Assembly (NCBI GenBank): GCA_049487715.1
Contig: CP150560.1
Span: forward strand, 434,001-498,000
Direction of reading: 5' to 3'
Source: Pycnococcus provasolii
Taxonomy: Eukaryota; Chlorophyta; Pseudoscourfieldiophyceae; Pseudoscourfieldiales
Length of the DNA stretch: 64,000 bases
Positions 21,701 to 31,753 of the stretch are shown one piece after another. Position 1 is the first letter of the stretch; each line of letters starts with the position of its first letter. The notes under the pieces were generated by a model, which searched no databases, was not told where the DNA came from, and saw only the letters and a list, made by a program, of their open reading frames with translations. The position numbers and the translations under genes are program-made.

Positions 21701-23701
21701 AGGATTCAAATAGTGGCTGCGACAGCATGGCTTTTCCGCAACTACCGCGCACCTTCCACGACCTCTCCCGAGCGTGACGAAACGGAGAGGGTTACGACTC
21801 GCCATCGACTCGCCGAAATCTCCAACGTCGAGGGTAAGACTCAAGAGGCGATTGCTTTGGCAAGTTGGGACACGAGCGCGTATCACGCACTTCTGTTTGT
21901 GAATCTCGTCGAGCCTTCTCCAATATGGAATGATGGTGGTGGCAAGAAAACTACGAGCGCGCGTCTGATGCTCGAACGTTGTCTTTTCTGGGCGGCTGTG
22001 GGTTTTTTTATTGCCTGGTGTTTCCGTTACCTCCTGCGAATGCACTGGAATCGTCGTTCCACTCAGCGCAAGGTTGACAGCAAGAGGATGGCAGCTGCTG
22101 ACCAAGCTTCCGTGTCAAATATATGGGATTTGTCTACGGGTGCAATGGCGGCACTCAACGCGGGCAAGATTCCAGAAGAATGGGACAGGCTTCATGCACC
22201 ACACCTACTTTCGTTTCCCCGCGTTGAGAATGTAATTGGCATGCTCGTCGTGATACCTTGCGTGCTCGCATTCGCCACTTTCATATCCGACGTCGCCGAG
22301 GGCTACGAAGAAGTCGGCCATGTGACTAACCTTATTGCCGTGTTCATCTCTGGGTCTATTGTCGCTATGTACTTCAGCATTACAGCAATTGCGGTAAAGG
22401 GTGCATCAGGAATCGTGCCTAGCATTGAATTCGTGAAACGCGACGCTGGTGGTGGGCACTGGCGCTCGTGTCGAGTGGATCGCCGCCACTTCGCTTCACG
22501 CTACGGGCTCTCTCTTGCATCTCAGCGCGGCCCCGAGGACGAACGCGACAAGAGACGCCTCGTCGCCTATGCGTGGATTGGACCAACTCTACTGTGCTTG
22601 GCAGCGCTGTGCTGTGCCTATGGAGGTTCCGCGCACGCCGGCAACGAGCGACGTGGAATGTTTGCCTTCGGTGCAGGCTTTTGTATGGCGCTGGATTCGG
22701 TTCTATCCATGTCGATACGGCCAATGCACACGCGCATTTGGAACTTCTTCGACGTCATTGCGACATTGTGCATATGTGCCGGCTTCGTTCTGCATGGTAT
22801 GCACTTCACGAGAAATATGAAGGGCTCTTCGGAACTTGGCGTTGGCCTGCACCTCGCCTCCGTGCTTGTGTTGGCGCTGGTCGAATTCATGGTGTCCTTA
22901 GGCGGAGTCTGGAGCTTCATTTGGGCGCGTTGTTTCGGAAAGCGGCAAGGGCAGTCGCGCTCGTTGAGTCGCTCTACAACGCTAAGCAGTGCATCGTTTA
23001 AGGGCGATCCTGTGCGCATTGCTGCAGGTCGTTGGCTAAAGTTGGCAGGCTTTGGCAAGGGTGACGTGGGTGGTATAGTTCTGGAGGACACGCCCATCGG
23101 CGCGTCAAAAGTACGCGTGGCTTTGCTCAAGGAAAATGGGAAATCAGTTGTGAAGACGGTTCCTGTGTCTCATGTGATTTTCGATGACGAGGTACAACGT
23201 GACGACAAAAACTCGTCATCATCCACGAAGAGTAAGGAAACGGACAAGGCAAAACGTGGGTGGCGAAAATTATCGGGAATGACAAAAGTCATGTTTCCAA
23301 TGACACCCGGCGCGCGAGGGCGAAGGAACGTAAATTCGTTCCGCCTTGACGACGAGTCTGGGATATCATCCTCCGATGATCGAAACCTTGAAATGAATTC
23401 CTTTGTCATTCAAATGAATGACACATCTCCATCTCCCAACATCAGATCTGCCAAGAAGCAAGTGCCGCTGTACCGCGAACCGACGATACCGAGTGTTCCG
23501 TCAAACCCTTTGAAAGACGATTTCATGGATAGACGCTCTGGAAGACTATGGAAGACGCTCTCACACGATCTCAATGGAGTCGTTGCGCGCATTGTTGAAG
23601 ACGGTGTTTCGGAGCTTAACGTGACGCGGAGTGAGCTTGACGTCGGCTTTGGAATGAAAGCTGGCGAAAGCAAGGACGTGAGCTCATTTTTGTTTCGCTG
23701 A
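15800..23701 (+). CDS. Giant surface protein: beta-helix + P-domain-like + polyproline/Ig-like modules + multipass membrane C-terminus
   Basis: A 2,633-residue single-exon protein; the ATG at 15800 gives Arg-rich residues then a signal anchor ('LLLVRLPSFLAVLLATLL'). Residues ~70-880 look like a right-handed parallel beta-helix (begins 'TYYVSSTAGADTNDGLSLGAPF', a pectin-lyase-like/DUF1565-type entry). At ~970-1140 lies a region resembling a proprotein-convertase P domain ('PFTGDWLP...SLTGWSVTICF'). Then come (S)P-rich linkers alternating with three beta-sandwich modules (19499-19975, 20179-20560, 20591-21065); the first and third are clear duplicates ('FVEDNPYDG' / 'FVEDDPYDG', 'DAQGN'). From ~2060 there are about seven transmembrane helices ('MLERCLFWAAVGFFIAWCF' first), then a ~260-residue basic Ser-rich cytosolic tail with a small beta-rich segment. 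I know of no named protein with this order. Adhesion, wall sensing or mechanosensing are guesses. A TGTAA follows the stop directly. Confidence 0.85.
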   Translation: MSETTCSSGFLLRRRTLRRRHLKGLPRLPASSLLLVRLPSFLAVLLATLLHALSNLPGADTATYYVSSTAGADTNDGLSLGAPFLSLQKCVNAIKADVAGSECQLREGEYYSDNSVFVERLEGTAAQPYVIQAYQKETVKIVGTRDVTEGGGSAWTWTTANLAGGGAGAGHWSIELPAGFPDPWQLFVDGEVYMNARWPNGRWDDKSVFTRSAWAFSATETSYVDTVGATSTVWDSCCGTSAGVTGESLQAAGIDATGAHVIINIGSWITYPAPVLSHTRGTGSFTFSKQDGWASVQTGGTVGAMKYYLENKLELLDAAMEWFYDKATRRIHLITKNGANPNTMRVQARVQEYAIRSTKTKYLTLKNLQFFGTTVWFGAMNQNSDNVKGIRMDSLHFTHPSASQRMLGQYSWSFPTTLFDKGIVADENVVYNCTFLGAESDPHFHIQGLGTRLENNIWDWNDWSTATAKACWPPGYGLSSDPTSPDYSLSTRDLSISGCTGSYDGGRGAGLLYSLDGLVGVPFTLLRNTFRNTGATGGVKLRKNSIAKLNHVYNILETQDSLSGTMQTNGHDLYEIDDYSTTFYPRLCTDSTHLNSQSQCDSLGGCSWDGTQCTGFPSTLDTAPVSAFTGENRYGAKFQRNWIHHLRTEYSYKRAIRFGPLGRPCNGRYGDTWPMFGEATENVMWQTAGMAIRGNDHVVQRNVLFGTGYQTTSSTRSTPDIMVEHWDVDDNQYNGICNCAKAACTTNECCYTDGGGTTYTTSYEGRTNVIRGNAMEWFKDTQGGSTASPSTSTVDSALDPTGLMTIAPSANSAGVLYDELRDPNNWDFRPKSGSNFLSASIGAYDLSDPTKYWIPGRRDYRATIPVPPHDATDVKIDADLMFLPGKEDGNVPVSHNIYIAWTEAELNAMATPTGTLTGEWNNVFSVPSDLVCRGRKLYWRVDTAMGSSSVIYRGETWSYTYEDWPAQAPNKPPDECTTITDSSTYALPTSSDGTNWDIARITIPNYYSDTSTYTFSSLKVCFNDLQFAGGIGQTQIRMASTGGQHAKGVWNSEGGTATQLQNTCFTDSGSAAIPSTASSAPFTGDWLPTDRTINALATSSNLGVTSGEYVRFGFKNHGGTSASGSLTGWSVTICFTGGDSLRTTWQNEENALQAAKAAELAGPCGGPHPPPPPPPPPPLPPPPPPPTPSSPPPPPSPPPSPPPSPPPSPPPPPPVVALSSPPPPPPPLSPPPPDLTRPTTVVRMSDGRVGSQASPIVVTAHTIDLTVLFVEDNPYDGIEGAVNQPIYNFIKDDVTSKTGFALKTDSASLSTVVSYNVNLKVLGADVSVPLDGQSAFEASITPDVPDGICGEYIDIEVHVGEGVANDAQGNGNIKSGVVYVRWAPGVAKLPSCPSPPPPGVPAAPQPSPPPSPPPPPPPPPSPPPPPSPPPPPAPPLPPAPPPDPCTATGTCSPPPPPYPAPDLQGPTPVLADTLDGSSLQLSWIDSGVLEAVFGFTSNDVTLASSALGEFTNIALMPLGTPSSIVNGVSDGYSNFTLSFTFEQSGCYSSSSANATISIAEGAAADSAGNPSEAGNFSFTLSPLRLCMPPPPPNPPPPDSTAPNALLALDNGASGSLESPVVVTTSAIGLTLKFVEDDPYDGLASFVKEAMFGLTANDIVTYTFFSQKTALATPATAIAYDVAVAASGADAGTSLDGKSSFDVAVTPSVPIGICGDHVDIQLALKAGAAKDAQGNSNLRSEVVYLRWSPGAAILPPCMSPSPPPNPPPSPPPSPPPPSPPPPSPPAPPSPPPNPCVGSGLCSPPPPNPPSPPMPSSPPPPSPPPSPPPPPPPPPPRLSMVLSSAEDSSVEDSSNVEEGDDDVVLGDVDIVDMPDRNMNPPPPGFPPPSPALPPPRPPPSPPPPTPPLPPRISSRSAVVAAEATAAVAPSAVASSVASTTFMSGLQLVWSKRTEWAPSPSTGSPFRLAMRIQIVAATAWLFRNYRAPSTTSPERDETERVTTRHRLAEISNVEGKTQEAIALASWDTSAYHALLFVNLVEPSPIWNDGGGKKTTSARLMLERCLFWAAVGFFIAWCFRYLLRMHWNRRSTQRKVDSKRMAAADQASVSNIWDLSTGAMAALNAGKIPEEWDRLHAPHLLSFPRVENVIGMLVVIPCVLAFATFISDVAEGYEEVGHVTNLIAVFISGSIVAMYFSITAIAVKGASGIVPSIEFVKRDAGGGHWRSCRVDRRHFASRYGLSLASQRGPEDERDKRRLVAYAWIGPTLLCLAALCCAYGGSAHAGNERRGMFAFGAGFCMALDSVLSMSIRPMHTRIWNFFDVIATLCICAGFVLHGMHFTRNMKGSSELGVGLHLASVLVLALVEFMVSLGGVWSFIWARCFGKRQGQSRSLSRSTTLSSASFKGDPVRIAAGRWLKLAGFGKGDVGGIVLEDTPIGASKVRVALLKENGKSVVKTVPVSHVIFDDEVQRDDKNSSSSTKSKETDKAKRGWRKLSGMTKVMFPMTPGARGRRNVNSFRLDDESGISSSDDRNLEMNSFVIQMNDTSPSPNIRSAKKQVPLYREPTIPSVPSNPLKDDFMDRRSGRLWKTLSHDLNGVVARIVEDGVSELNVTRSELDVGFGMKAGESKDVSSFLFR
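19499..21065 (+). repeat. Three Ig-like modules separated by polyproline linkers inside the giant protein
   Basis: Module 1 (19499-19975) and module 3 (20591-21065) share order and motifs: a threonine/valine-rich start, 'FVEDNPYDG' versus 'FVEDDPYDG', 'GICGEYIDI' versus 'GICGDHVDI', 'DAQGN', and 'VVYVRWAPG' versus 'VVYLRWSPG'. Module 2 (20179-20560) is diverged. Each is preceded by a CCN-rich stretch coding (S)Pn. This indicates internal tandem duplication of module plus linker. Confidence 0.75.
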
Positions 23702-24023
23702 ATTGTAAAGTAAAGAACGTTCCTAGGATCGTTTATATTAGTATTTGTCACACTCATCCATCTGGCGACGACAACAGCGACAACAAGTCGCAACCGGAGC
23801 CCTCACTACGCCAACGAAAGCGCCCTGATAGTGTGATACAACCTTCGAAACCACCTGCGCCATGTACAAAAACGCGCGGCTGAATGGCACTGCTCAAAGG
23901 GCTGAATTGTGAAAGTGAATGGTGTGAATGGACGACCGTTGAACAAATTAATGTGCAACTTCATTACTGAATGAGGGTTCTAAAGTACGTTCCATTACTG
24001 AATATGCGATCTTAGATTTCTTG
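23702..24023. other. Convergent 3' spacer
   Basis: This spacer separates the giant gene (+) and PRP8 (-). TGTAA starts four bases after the + strand stop codon. A direct repeat 'cattactgaat' occurs near 23962 and 23992. No gene was recognised. Confidence 0.45.
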
Positions 24024-27000
24024 TTATGCAAAGGCGTCCTCCATGTCCGCCTCCAGCTCCGCACTGCCGTCCAATCCTTCGCCGGCGGCGGGACCGCGCT
24101 TTGCCGCACCACCTCCACCTCCTCCATGCGAATCGGCAAACGCCAAGAAATGCTGCGAACGGTGTGTGGCGTCGTAGAAACTCCTCGGATTCTCGAGCCT
24201 TAGAGAGTACTGCATGTGTTGCGACCACTTCACCGCCGCAAAATTGTAGTTCCAGCTGCCCTCAGGAACCAAGAAGAATCCCGAGAACTTGTCTGACAAG
24301 AGCAAGCTCGCCTTCTCGTACAGCATTGGGCCATATCCTTCCGGATTCGCCGTGACCGCACTCACGTCGCCGGACTGCTTGATGCCCCAGTTGTAACCCT
24401 GCGGCGTCAGCTTGTAGCTCGACAAGCTCACCGATCCGGGTGTGAAGGCACACGACAGAACTACGCACCGTTCGCCGTCCCATGCATCCCAGCGCTCGAG
24501 CATCTTAGCGTGCGTCGCAACGTCGCCGGATGGCAGAGACTGCGTCTCCGACGGCGCGGTGTGAAGCCAGCCGAGCGGCTCGTAGTCCGACAGATAGTCG
24601 TGCTCAGGTAATTTTCCAGGAAAGTGAACGCTCATGTGGTTGCCGTGCTGCGGTGGCATGACGACGCATCGCACCTCTTTCACGCTAGGATTGTCCGGCG
24701 GAGACACGCCGTAGAGCAGAGCGCCCACCTGTGTCTTGAGGTCAGCGCAGCGCACCAGCTGACGTAGCACGTTCTTCGGGAGGACGAAGGTGTACCCACC
24801 CGCTGCCGCCTCGTCGTCGTCCACGCTGCTGACGTAGATGTGGTTCTCCCGGAGCGGAAGATTGCTTGCGGATATGGCGCGAAGCCTCCAGTCTGTTTTG
24901 CTTTGAAATGCCGTCTGCTCGTATGCCGTCGTCGTCGTCACTATCATCTCCTCGCCGTGCACATTCGTCGTGCGCGTCGTCGTTGCCGTCTGCACACCTC
25001 CGTCGTTCGCCGCAGCGTCAATCTCCGCCATCTGCTGACGCTGCTGGCTCGGCGGCGTGATCTCCGCGCCAAGGATGATGTCCCGAATCTCGCTCTGCGT
25101 GAGCGCGGAGACGTTCACATTGTTGCGCTGCGCGTAGTCGTCGAGAATCAGGTCCTTCAGCGCAATTTCCACCGTCACCCACTGCTCGTCCGTGAGCGTC
25201 GGCCAGATGTGGTGAGGCTGCGTGACAATGCTCCTGTCCGGATTCATCAGCACCTTCGCCTTGTCGGGATGCACGTGAAGCGCTCGAAGAATGAGAATCA
25301 GACGCGAAAACGCTGTGTAGCTTGAAACCGAGCGAAGCCACTCATCATACAACTGGAACAGCACCATCTTGGGCTCCGTCGCCTTGAGGATCATATCGCC
25401 CAGCTTCTCGATGCGCATCGCCGATTGGAACGGCAGCTGCAGCTCGCTCGCACGCAGCGTGATGTTCGGGAAGTCGAGCATGTGAACCTCAAGAGGATCG
25501 AGCAGACCCTTGCGCGTGACGATGATCTGCTTCGGCTGCTCCTCCATCGGCAGACTGCGCACGAGCGCAGCCACCTCCTCGGCGGTCTTCCACTTGGCCA
25601 ACTGACTGAGTCGCTTCTGGCCAGCCCAGACACTCGTGTGGATCACCTTCAGGTAAAGCTGACCCGTGCGTGGGTTGAAGATGAAGATGGCGCCGTTGAT
25701 TGGTTTCGTCGAGAGATTCCCCTCAAACGTCCTGTGTATCGTCACGCGGTAGACGTTCGTGTCATCAACAAACCATACAGTCTGGTTCGAAAACACCTCG
25801 CCGTAGTTCTGAGAGCTCAAGTGAGGCTCTGTAGGGTCGCTTGAGAAAAGTTGTAGACCCTTTCTGATGCGCTCGCGCAGAACGTAGAGTGCAGGATTTG
25901 CTTTCATGATCTTCGCCATGGCATTCGCCACGAGACTCTTGGCGCCAGGGAACCAGCTGCCGTACCCAGAGTACAGATTGTAGCACAGATCTACTCCAAT
26001 CATCGCACCGGTGGGCGACGGATACACGCTCATGTTGTCCGTTGTGTAGTCGAGGAACTTCGCGCGCGTGTACCTCTCGATATCGTGGCTGTCGTAGTCG
26101 CCCCACCGAAGCTGCACGTCGAGCCAGTACTTGTTCGACGGCTTCAGGCCGCTCTCCGCGCCAAATACGTCATTCGTCGCCGCGTCTGTTAAGAGGCTCG
26201 GCTTACAGACAGGCCACTTGTGCGAGGCAAAGAGAAGAATGTCAGAGCAGCTCGAGTTCATCTTGTAGGACTTACGAGGGTGAATCGTCTCCTTCTGCAC
26301 CGTCTCAATCTCCAGAGCATCCATCTCCTGATCTAGTACTTGGCACTGTTTTTATTTAGTGTGTTAGGTTGTTAGTGTACTGTTGTTTATCTACTATGGG
26401 ATGGTTAGTGGTAAGACTTACGAGATCCATCACCAAGCTCTCGTGAATCTTTTGCCACAAGTGCGCGCGGAAGATCTGAATCAGGCTGATCTTGAGCGTG
26501 GGTAACTTTCCGTGCATAAACACGCCAGTGAGATCAAGCTGAACTTGAAAGCCGACGTATACGTTCGATCTATTAATCGTGGGTGACCACCAAAGGGTGA
26601 ACCTGCGATTTGGAATCTGCGAAAGACCCGTGCGCTGCGCGTTGGTAAGGCGCCTATACTGGAGAGTCTCCTCAAAGCCACTGATTTCGATAAATTGGTT
26701 GAAGTGAGTATTGTTTTTGTTCGTCGCGGCTGATCAATTATATTGAGTGCAGCACTTACCTTGCTTTTTCCCAAAACAGTCCCTCCCACGTGGGGAAGTT
26801 GCAGCCCTTGAAAAGCGTGTGCTCTAGTATGCCGTCCACGCCACCGAGCGCTTGTAGAACATCCGTGCGATACGCGCTCAGCTGCCACAATTTGCCGTCG
26901 TGCTTCTGATGTGTCCATGAGAATGGCATGCTGCGTGCGATTTGGTACTGCTTGAATTCCATGCGGACGCGCCAGCCCTTGTCGTAAGCAAGCGTCGTGC

Positions 27001-30000
27001 GGTCCTTGCTGAAGAGCGTTTGCAGGCGAGGAATGCCACGATCCCAAGAGTCCTCGAGATCCTCCAGCGTTAGGCGTCGGTTCTGTGCCAGCGCCTCCTG
27101 CCTCTTGAGTGCATACTCGCTCCACACGCGCTGGCTATCCACAGCTTCTTGGCTCCACGGCGTGATGTAGCGGTAGAGGGTGGGGATGAGCTGCTCCTCC
27201 TCGTGGCTCATCCCACTTCGGAAGTGCGAGATGCCAAGGTCCGTCTGCTTGCTATACCGAAGGTCGCTCTGTGGGATGAGAATGTGACCCATGCTTAGCA
27301 TGCCGAGGCCGCCAACTTCCTTTGGTGAATACTGTTTTATTTAGTGTGTTAGGTTGTTAGTGATTGGTTTTTTTTGTGTGTTTTGGGTGATTAGTGGTAG
27401 ACTTACGAAAACTTGAGGGGGAAAGCGACTTGGCATTTTCGAGTTCAAGCCAATCTTGATGCGTGTTTGGATTTTGTTCTCAGATTTGACCAAAAGGTCG
27501 AGAAGCTCACGTGTGTGAAGCACAGCCTCTCGGTAGTACGTCATCAGCCCGATCACAGCGGTGTTCCATTTGTTTGCAACCTTCGTGAACGTTGTCGCGC
27601 CACTGGACATGAGAATCATGCGAATGCGATTCTCGAATGACTTCATGCCCTCGTCATCCACCCGGATATAGGCGAGCGCCGTGCGCTCCTTCGTTCGCTC
27701 GTTCTGGAGGCTCCACGTCGACTCGTGGCTGGAGATGAAGTTTTCCAGCGTGCTCCGAATTTTTGGCAGAATGCGCACCTCAAAACCTCCCATCGAGAAG
27801 AGAAGGTTCGGGTTGTCGCTGCTGTAAACGCTCGCGAAGCTCTTCTCCCATTCGAACGACGTTAGGCTGCGAGGAACACGATTGGAAAGATCCCAGAACA
27901 CCGCCCGGCCGAGGTTCACATCGCGCTTCATCAGGCGCATGCGAGCGTCGCGTGGCCAACATCTGCGATTGTTGTAGCCTACGACGTTCTCGTTGTTCGG
28001 ATCGGGGTGCTCCGTGAGGTACCTTGCGATGAGGTCCTTGCTCTCCTCCCTGCTGAAGCGGTACAAGATGTGCAGCTTATCTACATTGCGTGTGTAGAGC
28101 CGGATCGGGTGCCTCGTCTCCGTGCGCGTATTCTTGAACGTCAGAAACAGATTTGGCTGCGTCGGTGGGCCAGCAAGCTCAGACGCACGTGTGAGGCCGA
28201 GCACAAGAAGGTCCAAAACAAGGCCGTAGTACTGCGTCATGAAGCTGCTGAATTGCAAGCCACGAATCAGCCCGTAGGAGTTAGTGTGGCTCATATCCTT
28301 ATAGCCGATGACCACGTTATTCTTCGCCGTCATGTAGTCGGCAAGGTTGTGGTCGCAGATAAGCCGCAGCAGTCGGTTGAGCAGCGTGAGGTCCACCTTC
28401 TCGAACATTTTCTCGAAGGAAGTTTGCAGCATAACGACAATCTCGCCGTTCTCCGTCTCCCACACCGAGTCAAGGTTGTTGATCCCCTCGCACATCTTGT
28501 ACACGAGCAGCGGCATCGGCTCGCTGTCCGACGGCTTGATCCAGTTGGGAAAGAGCTGGCGGCGCTCCGCCTCGTACCAGAGGTACTGATCGAGGTACGC
28601 GTCGGTAATCTTCTCGAGTGGTTCCACCTCGGTCACTGGCACGAGGTGGCTGTAGTAGTCCATAAATTCCAGCCCCACCTCCTTAAAGCTGCGCTGCGTG
28701 AGCAGGTGCCGCTTGATGCGACTCAGCGCCTCGTGGGGATTGTCGTACGCCTGCTCAATCAAACCGAGCTCCTCGCGCTGTTGGCTGTTAAGGCGCGTCA
28801 TCACCTGGAATCCTTCCTTCAGCCGCTCGAGCGCGAGAATGAGCAGCTTGGTATCGTGCTTGTACGACAGGGGAGGGAACGGAATGGGGGTGAACTTGCG
28901 AGCCTCGAGCCAATGCACGGTCGTGGTGTAGATCGCCACTGCTTCCTCGGGAGTAACGTACGGGCCATCCTTGAGATACTGGTGCTGGCGTTCCTGCTCA
29001 GCCTTGAGCCAAAGACGCGTGAGCCGGCCGAGATTTTTCTTGCAAACAGTCTTGTCGACCGTTGCACCACGTCGGATGCGCTCGCGATTGTAGTGCGCGA
29101 CATTTGTCCACCAGTCAGCCTTGGACTTGACGTAGCGTAGGATCATATTCTCAACGGGAGGTGGTAATCCAGGCACTTTCCACGGCACATTACTTTTCCA
29201 GCATCTCCATGCTTCAGAAAGGTGTGCAAGTATCGTGCGAGCCTTGTGCTGCTTAATACCCTCTGGCATCATGTCGAGTATGTCGTGCATGACCGCCGCG
29301 CGCAATTCGAGATCGAAATGGCTTTCAATACGCTGCTTCGTCACACCCTGTGCAACGCCCTTCGGGTTGCGCCCCTCAAACTGGCGCGCGAGCAGGTTAC
29401 CAAGCCAGCGCTCGAGCAGCGGAACGACGCCGCGCAGGAAGAAGATCCAGACGCGCCACATCGGTGCCCAGAAGCCGACGCCAGGTCCCTTGCCTACCGG
29501 TCCCTGGTTGAACCTGTAGTAGATCAAGTGCTTGAGGTCCTTGCATGTCCGTACTTGTCTCATCACCTTGTACTTGTATCTGTACATGCCCGTCAGCTGG
29601 CCGACGTGGCTGAATGTGTACTGAATGCCATCCGCGAGCTGGAACGCGTCCACATTGCCTAGGCGGTACTGAACGTGTGCGTCCACGATGAGCTTCGTTA
29701 GGCGCAGGATCTCCCTGCACAGGTGGAATGCATTTCCAAAGCGGCTCTTCTTACGCTCCTTCGTCGTGAGCGTCTTGATCGGCTTAAGGTTGAAGTTGTA
29801 GTCCAGGTGCAGAAAGTTAAGCCCCTTTCGATGAATAAGTAGGTTGAGCATATTGTATCCCTGCCGGCACACCTGCAGCCCAGCCTCGACCCAGTCAATC
29901 TCCGTCGTCTGGAAGAATTTCGTAGCCTTGAGGCTTCGCAGCAGGTACTTCTTCTTCTTCTTCGGCAGCGGCTTGGAATGAAGTCTGTTGAGCACATGCT

Positions 30001-31753
30001 GCTTGAGAAGCTTTTGGTACGAAACGCGAACCTTCACAGGGAAAGACTGCGGGCAGTGCTCTTGGTACCAGCTCTTGACCAAAGGCACATCAACGGCGCG
30101 CTTCATTCGCGCACTCCTCTGGCAGAACGGTCTCGGCGCGTGGAGTAACGTCAGACCATCGCGTGTATTGTCCGTGTACAGTGGGAGTACTTCGAGATGG
30201 GGGTTCACCTCCTCGTCGAGCTTGAAAGGTTCGCCGTACTCACCCTCCTCGGGTCCCGATGGATCAGACGCTCCAGCAGTGGACAGCTCCTCGAGCTCCT
30301 CCATAGCTGCGTCGAATGCCAGCAGCGCGGGATTCGAGGCGTCCGCGGCATTACGATCGCCGCCTCGACGCCTGTTTGAGGCATTGGCGGGGATGAGGTG
30401 CAGCAGCGGGTCGAAGTAGAATGCAGGAAGATCTGGGTCATCAGCTTTGATGTAAAGAGCCATCGGTTCGTGGTACGGGCTGGCAACGACGCGGCGCGGG
30501 CGATCGTTGTACAGGTGAGGGAATGCGATACGGTGCTCGGTTCGAATGGGTGTTCGAATGATGAGCTTGTTGATGTCGTTGAATTCGTCCCAGTCCTCGT
30601 CGCCGCGGTCAACGTCGCGATACAGAGGCTCGAACTTCGGCCCCCCCGGAAGCGCGAGGTTCAGCGCCTTGGCAGTGGTAAACGACTTCAAGTCGAAAAG
30701 ATAGAAGTAGTTGCGATCTGTGAGGTCGCTCAGCAGCTGAGACGCGAGTCGGTGCAGCGTCGACATGATGGGCAGCGGTAGCCTCCAAGTGCGGTACGAC
30801 GGTCCGTTGACGTACCCTCGGTCGTCGTAGCGCAGCGGCATGTGATCGTAGAACCAGTCGCACACCGCGGCATCTTCGTTGGGGTCGAGCTCCATGTTGA
30901 TCGCCTCGAGCGGCTCGATGTCGAGCAGGTTATCCGCGTAGTCGATGGGTGGCTCCTCGTCATCGAATGGCGGGAATCGCATGCGCTTGAAATGCCTTCT
31001 GTCGCGCTTCTCGCGTCGCATCATGATCCACATGGTCCCCCACTGCGCCGTGTATATGGGTTCGATGACGCGCGGGATTTCGTCGACAAACGTAATGGCG
31101 CCCGTAACGTGGTACAGAACTTGCACGGTGCGCAGCTGTTCCCACGGCATGGGCATGTTCTCGAGCAGTTTCAGCACGGCGTGAGGCACAAACTTCAGTG
31201 CGCCGAGGTACACGCGTTTGTCGTGGCGATACTTCTTGGAAGACATGTCACCGTGGTCCTTCATGACTTTTCGTAGGTGCTCTGGCGGCAGAGATTCCTT
31301 TTGCATGTTCGCAGCTGACGACGAAGTAGCCGCGGATGAGCGTGACGCGTACCTCTTGTTGTTGAGCTGAGCCCATTTGCGCGACTTGTCGAGCAGCATG
31401 GCCTGCAGAGCCTCGTCGTCGTCGTCGTCGTCAATCGACATGCCGTGATCCTGCATCATCGTCGTGGCAGCAGCAGCGGCGGCGGCGGCTCCCGAAACAC
31501 CGGCGGCCGGCATGGGCGGCATGGGCATGGGCATGAAACCTGAGGCACCGGCAAAGGCGGTCATCGGGAACCCAGGAACCCCTCCTTGCTGCTGCTGCTG
31601 TCTTTGCCTAGAAGCCATAAACACGACGGCAGCTGGGTCGAGCATGGCGTGCGTGGGCACGGGCACGGCGCCTAGAGGGAGCGCCTGCTGCACCTGCGCC
31701 TGCTGCTGCCGGTGCGTCTCCTCAAGAGACGACGAAGCCTGAGGCGTGCTCAT
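24024..31753 (-). CDS. PRP8: PRP8, core U5 snRNP pre-mRNA splicing factor, four exons
   Basis: Exons: 31753-27407, 27331-26760, 26680-26422, 26345-24024; summed 7,500 bases, 2,499 residues, slightly longer than the ~2,335 of human PRPF8. Introns of 75, 79 and 76 bases all start GTAAGT and end CAG, and every junction restores family sequence: '[17 protein letters not shown]', 'FWEKA(S)GFEETLQY', '[13 protein letters not shown]'. The N-terminus adds a Gln/Met/Pro-rich segment; then 'WAQLNNKRY', '[15 protein letters not shown]', the reverse-transcriptase-like and linker region, the RNase H-like region and the C-terminal Jab1/MPN region ('[11 protein letters not shown]' equivalent). The C-terminus carries an extra Gly-rich and acidic tail. 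Role: nuclear; holds 5' and 3' splice sites and U5/U6 in the active site. Start chosen at 31753 ('MSTPQASSS'); upstream frame is Pro/Gly-rich and unlike PRP8. The Ser/Gln/Met repeats are low complexity. Confidence 0.97.
26346..26421 (-). repeat. PRP8 intron 3, introner-like (copy 1)
   Basis: A 76-base intron, GTAAGTCTTACCACTAACC... to ...AAAAACAG. Its last ~33 bases are the same as those of intron 1 (27332-27406) except one extra A, and its first ~25 bases are closely similar. 'CACTAAC' near the 3' end is a good branch-point candidate. See findings. Confidence 0.85.
26681..26759 (-). other. PRP8 intron 2 (unrelated sequence)
   Basis: A 79-base GTAAGT...CAG intron in phase 2 that splits the serine codon of 'EKAS|GFEE'. 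Its sequence shows no resemblance to introns 1 and 3, so the similarity of those two is not simply a general intron consensus. Confidence 0.85.
27332..27406 (-). repeat. PRP8 intron 1, introner-like (copy 2)
   Basis: A 75-base intron, GTAAGTCTACCACTAATC... to ...TAAAACAG. It shares with intron 3 the block CACTAACAACCTAACACACT and the following 'AAATAAAA(A)CAG'. The middle ~20 bases differ (A-rich 'aaaaaaaacc' here). Phase 0. Confidence 0.85.

Noticed and set aside
26681-26759. PRP8 intron 2 as a third introner copy
   Set aside because: Apart from GTAAGT and CAG it shares no sequence block with introns 1 and 3.
28007-29140. 377-codon + strand frame within PRP8
   Set aside because: Antisense to highly conserved PRP8 sequence; no family resemblance of its own.
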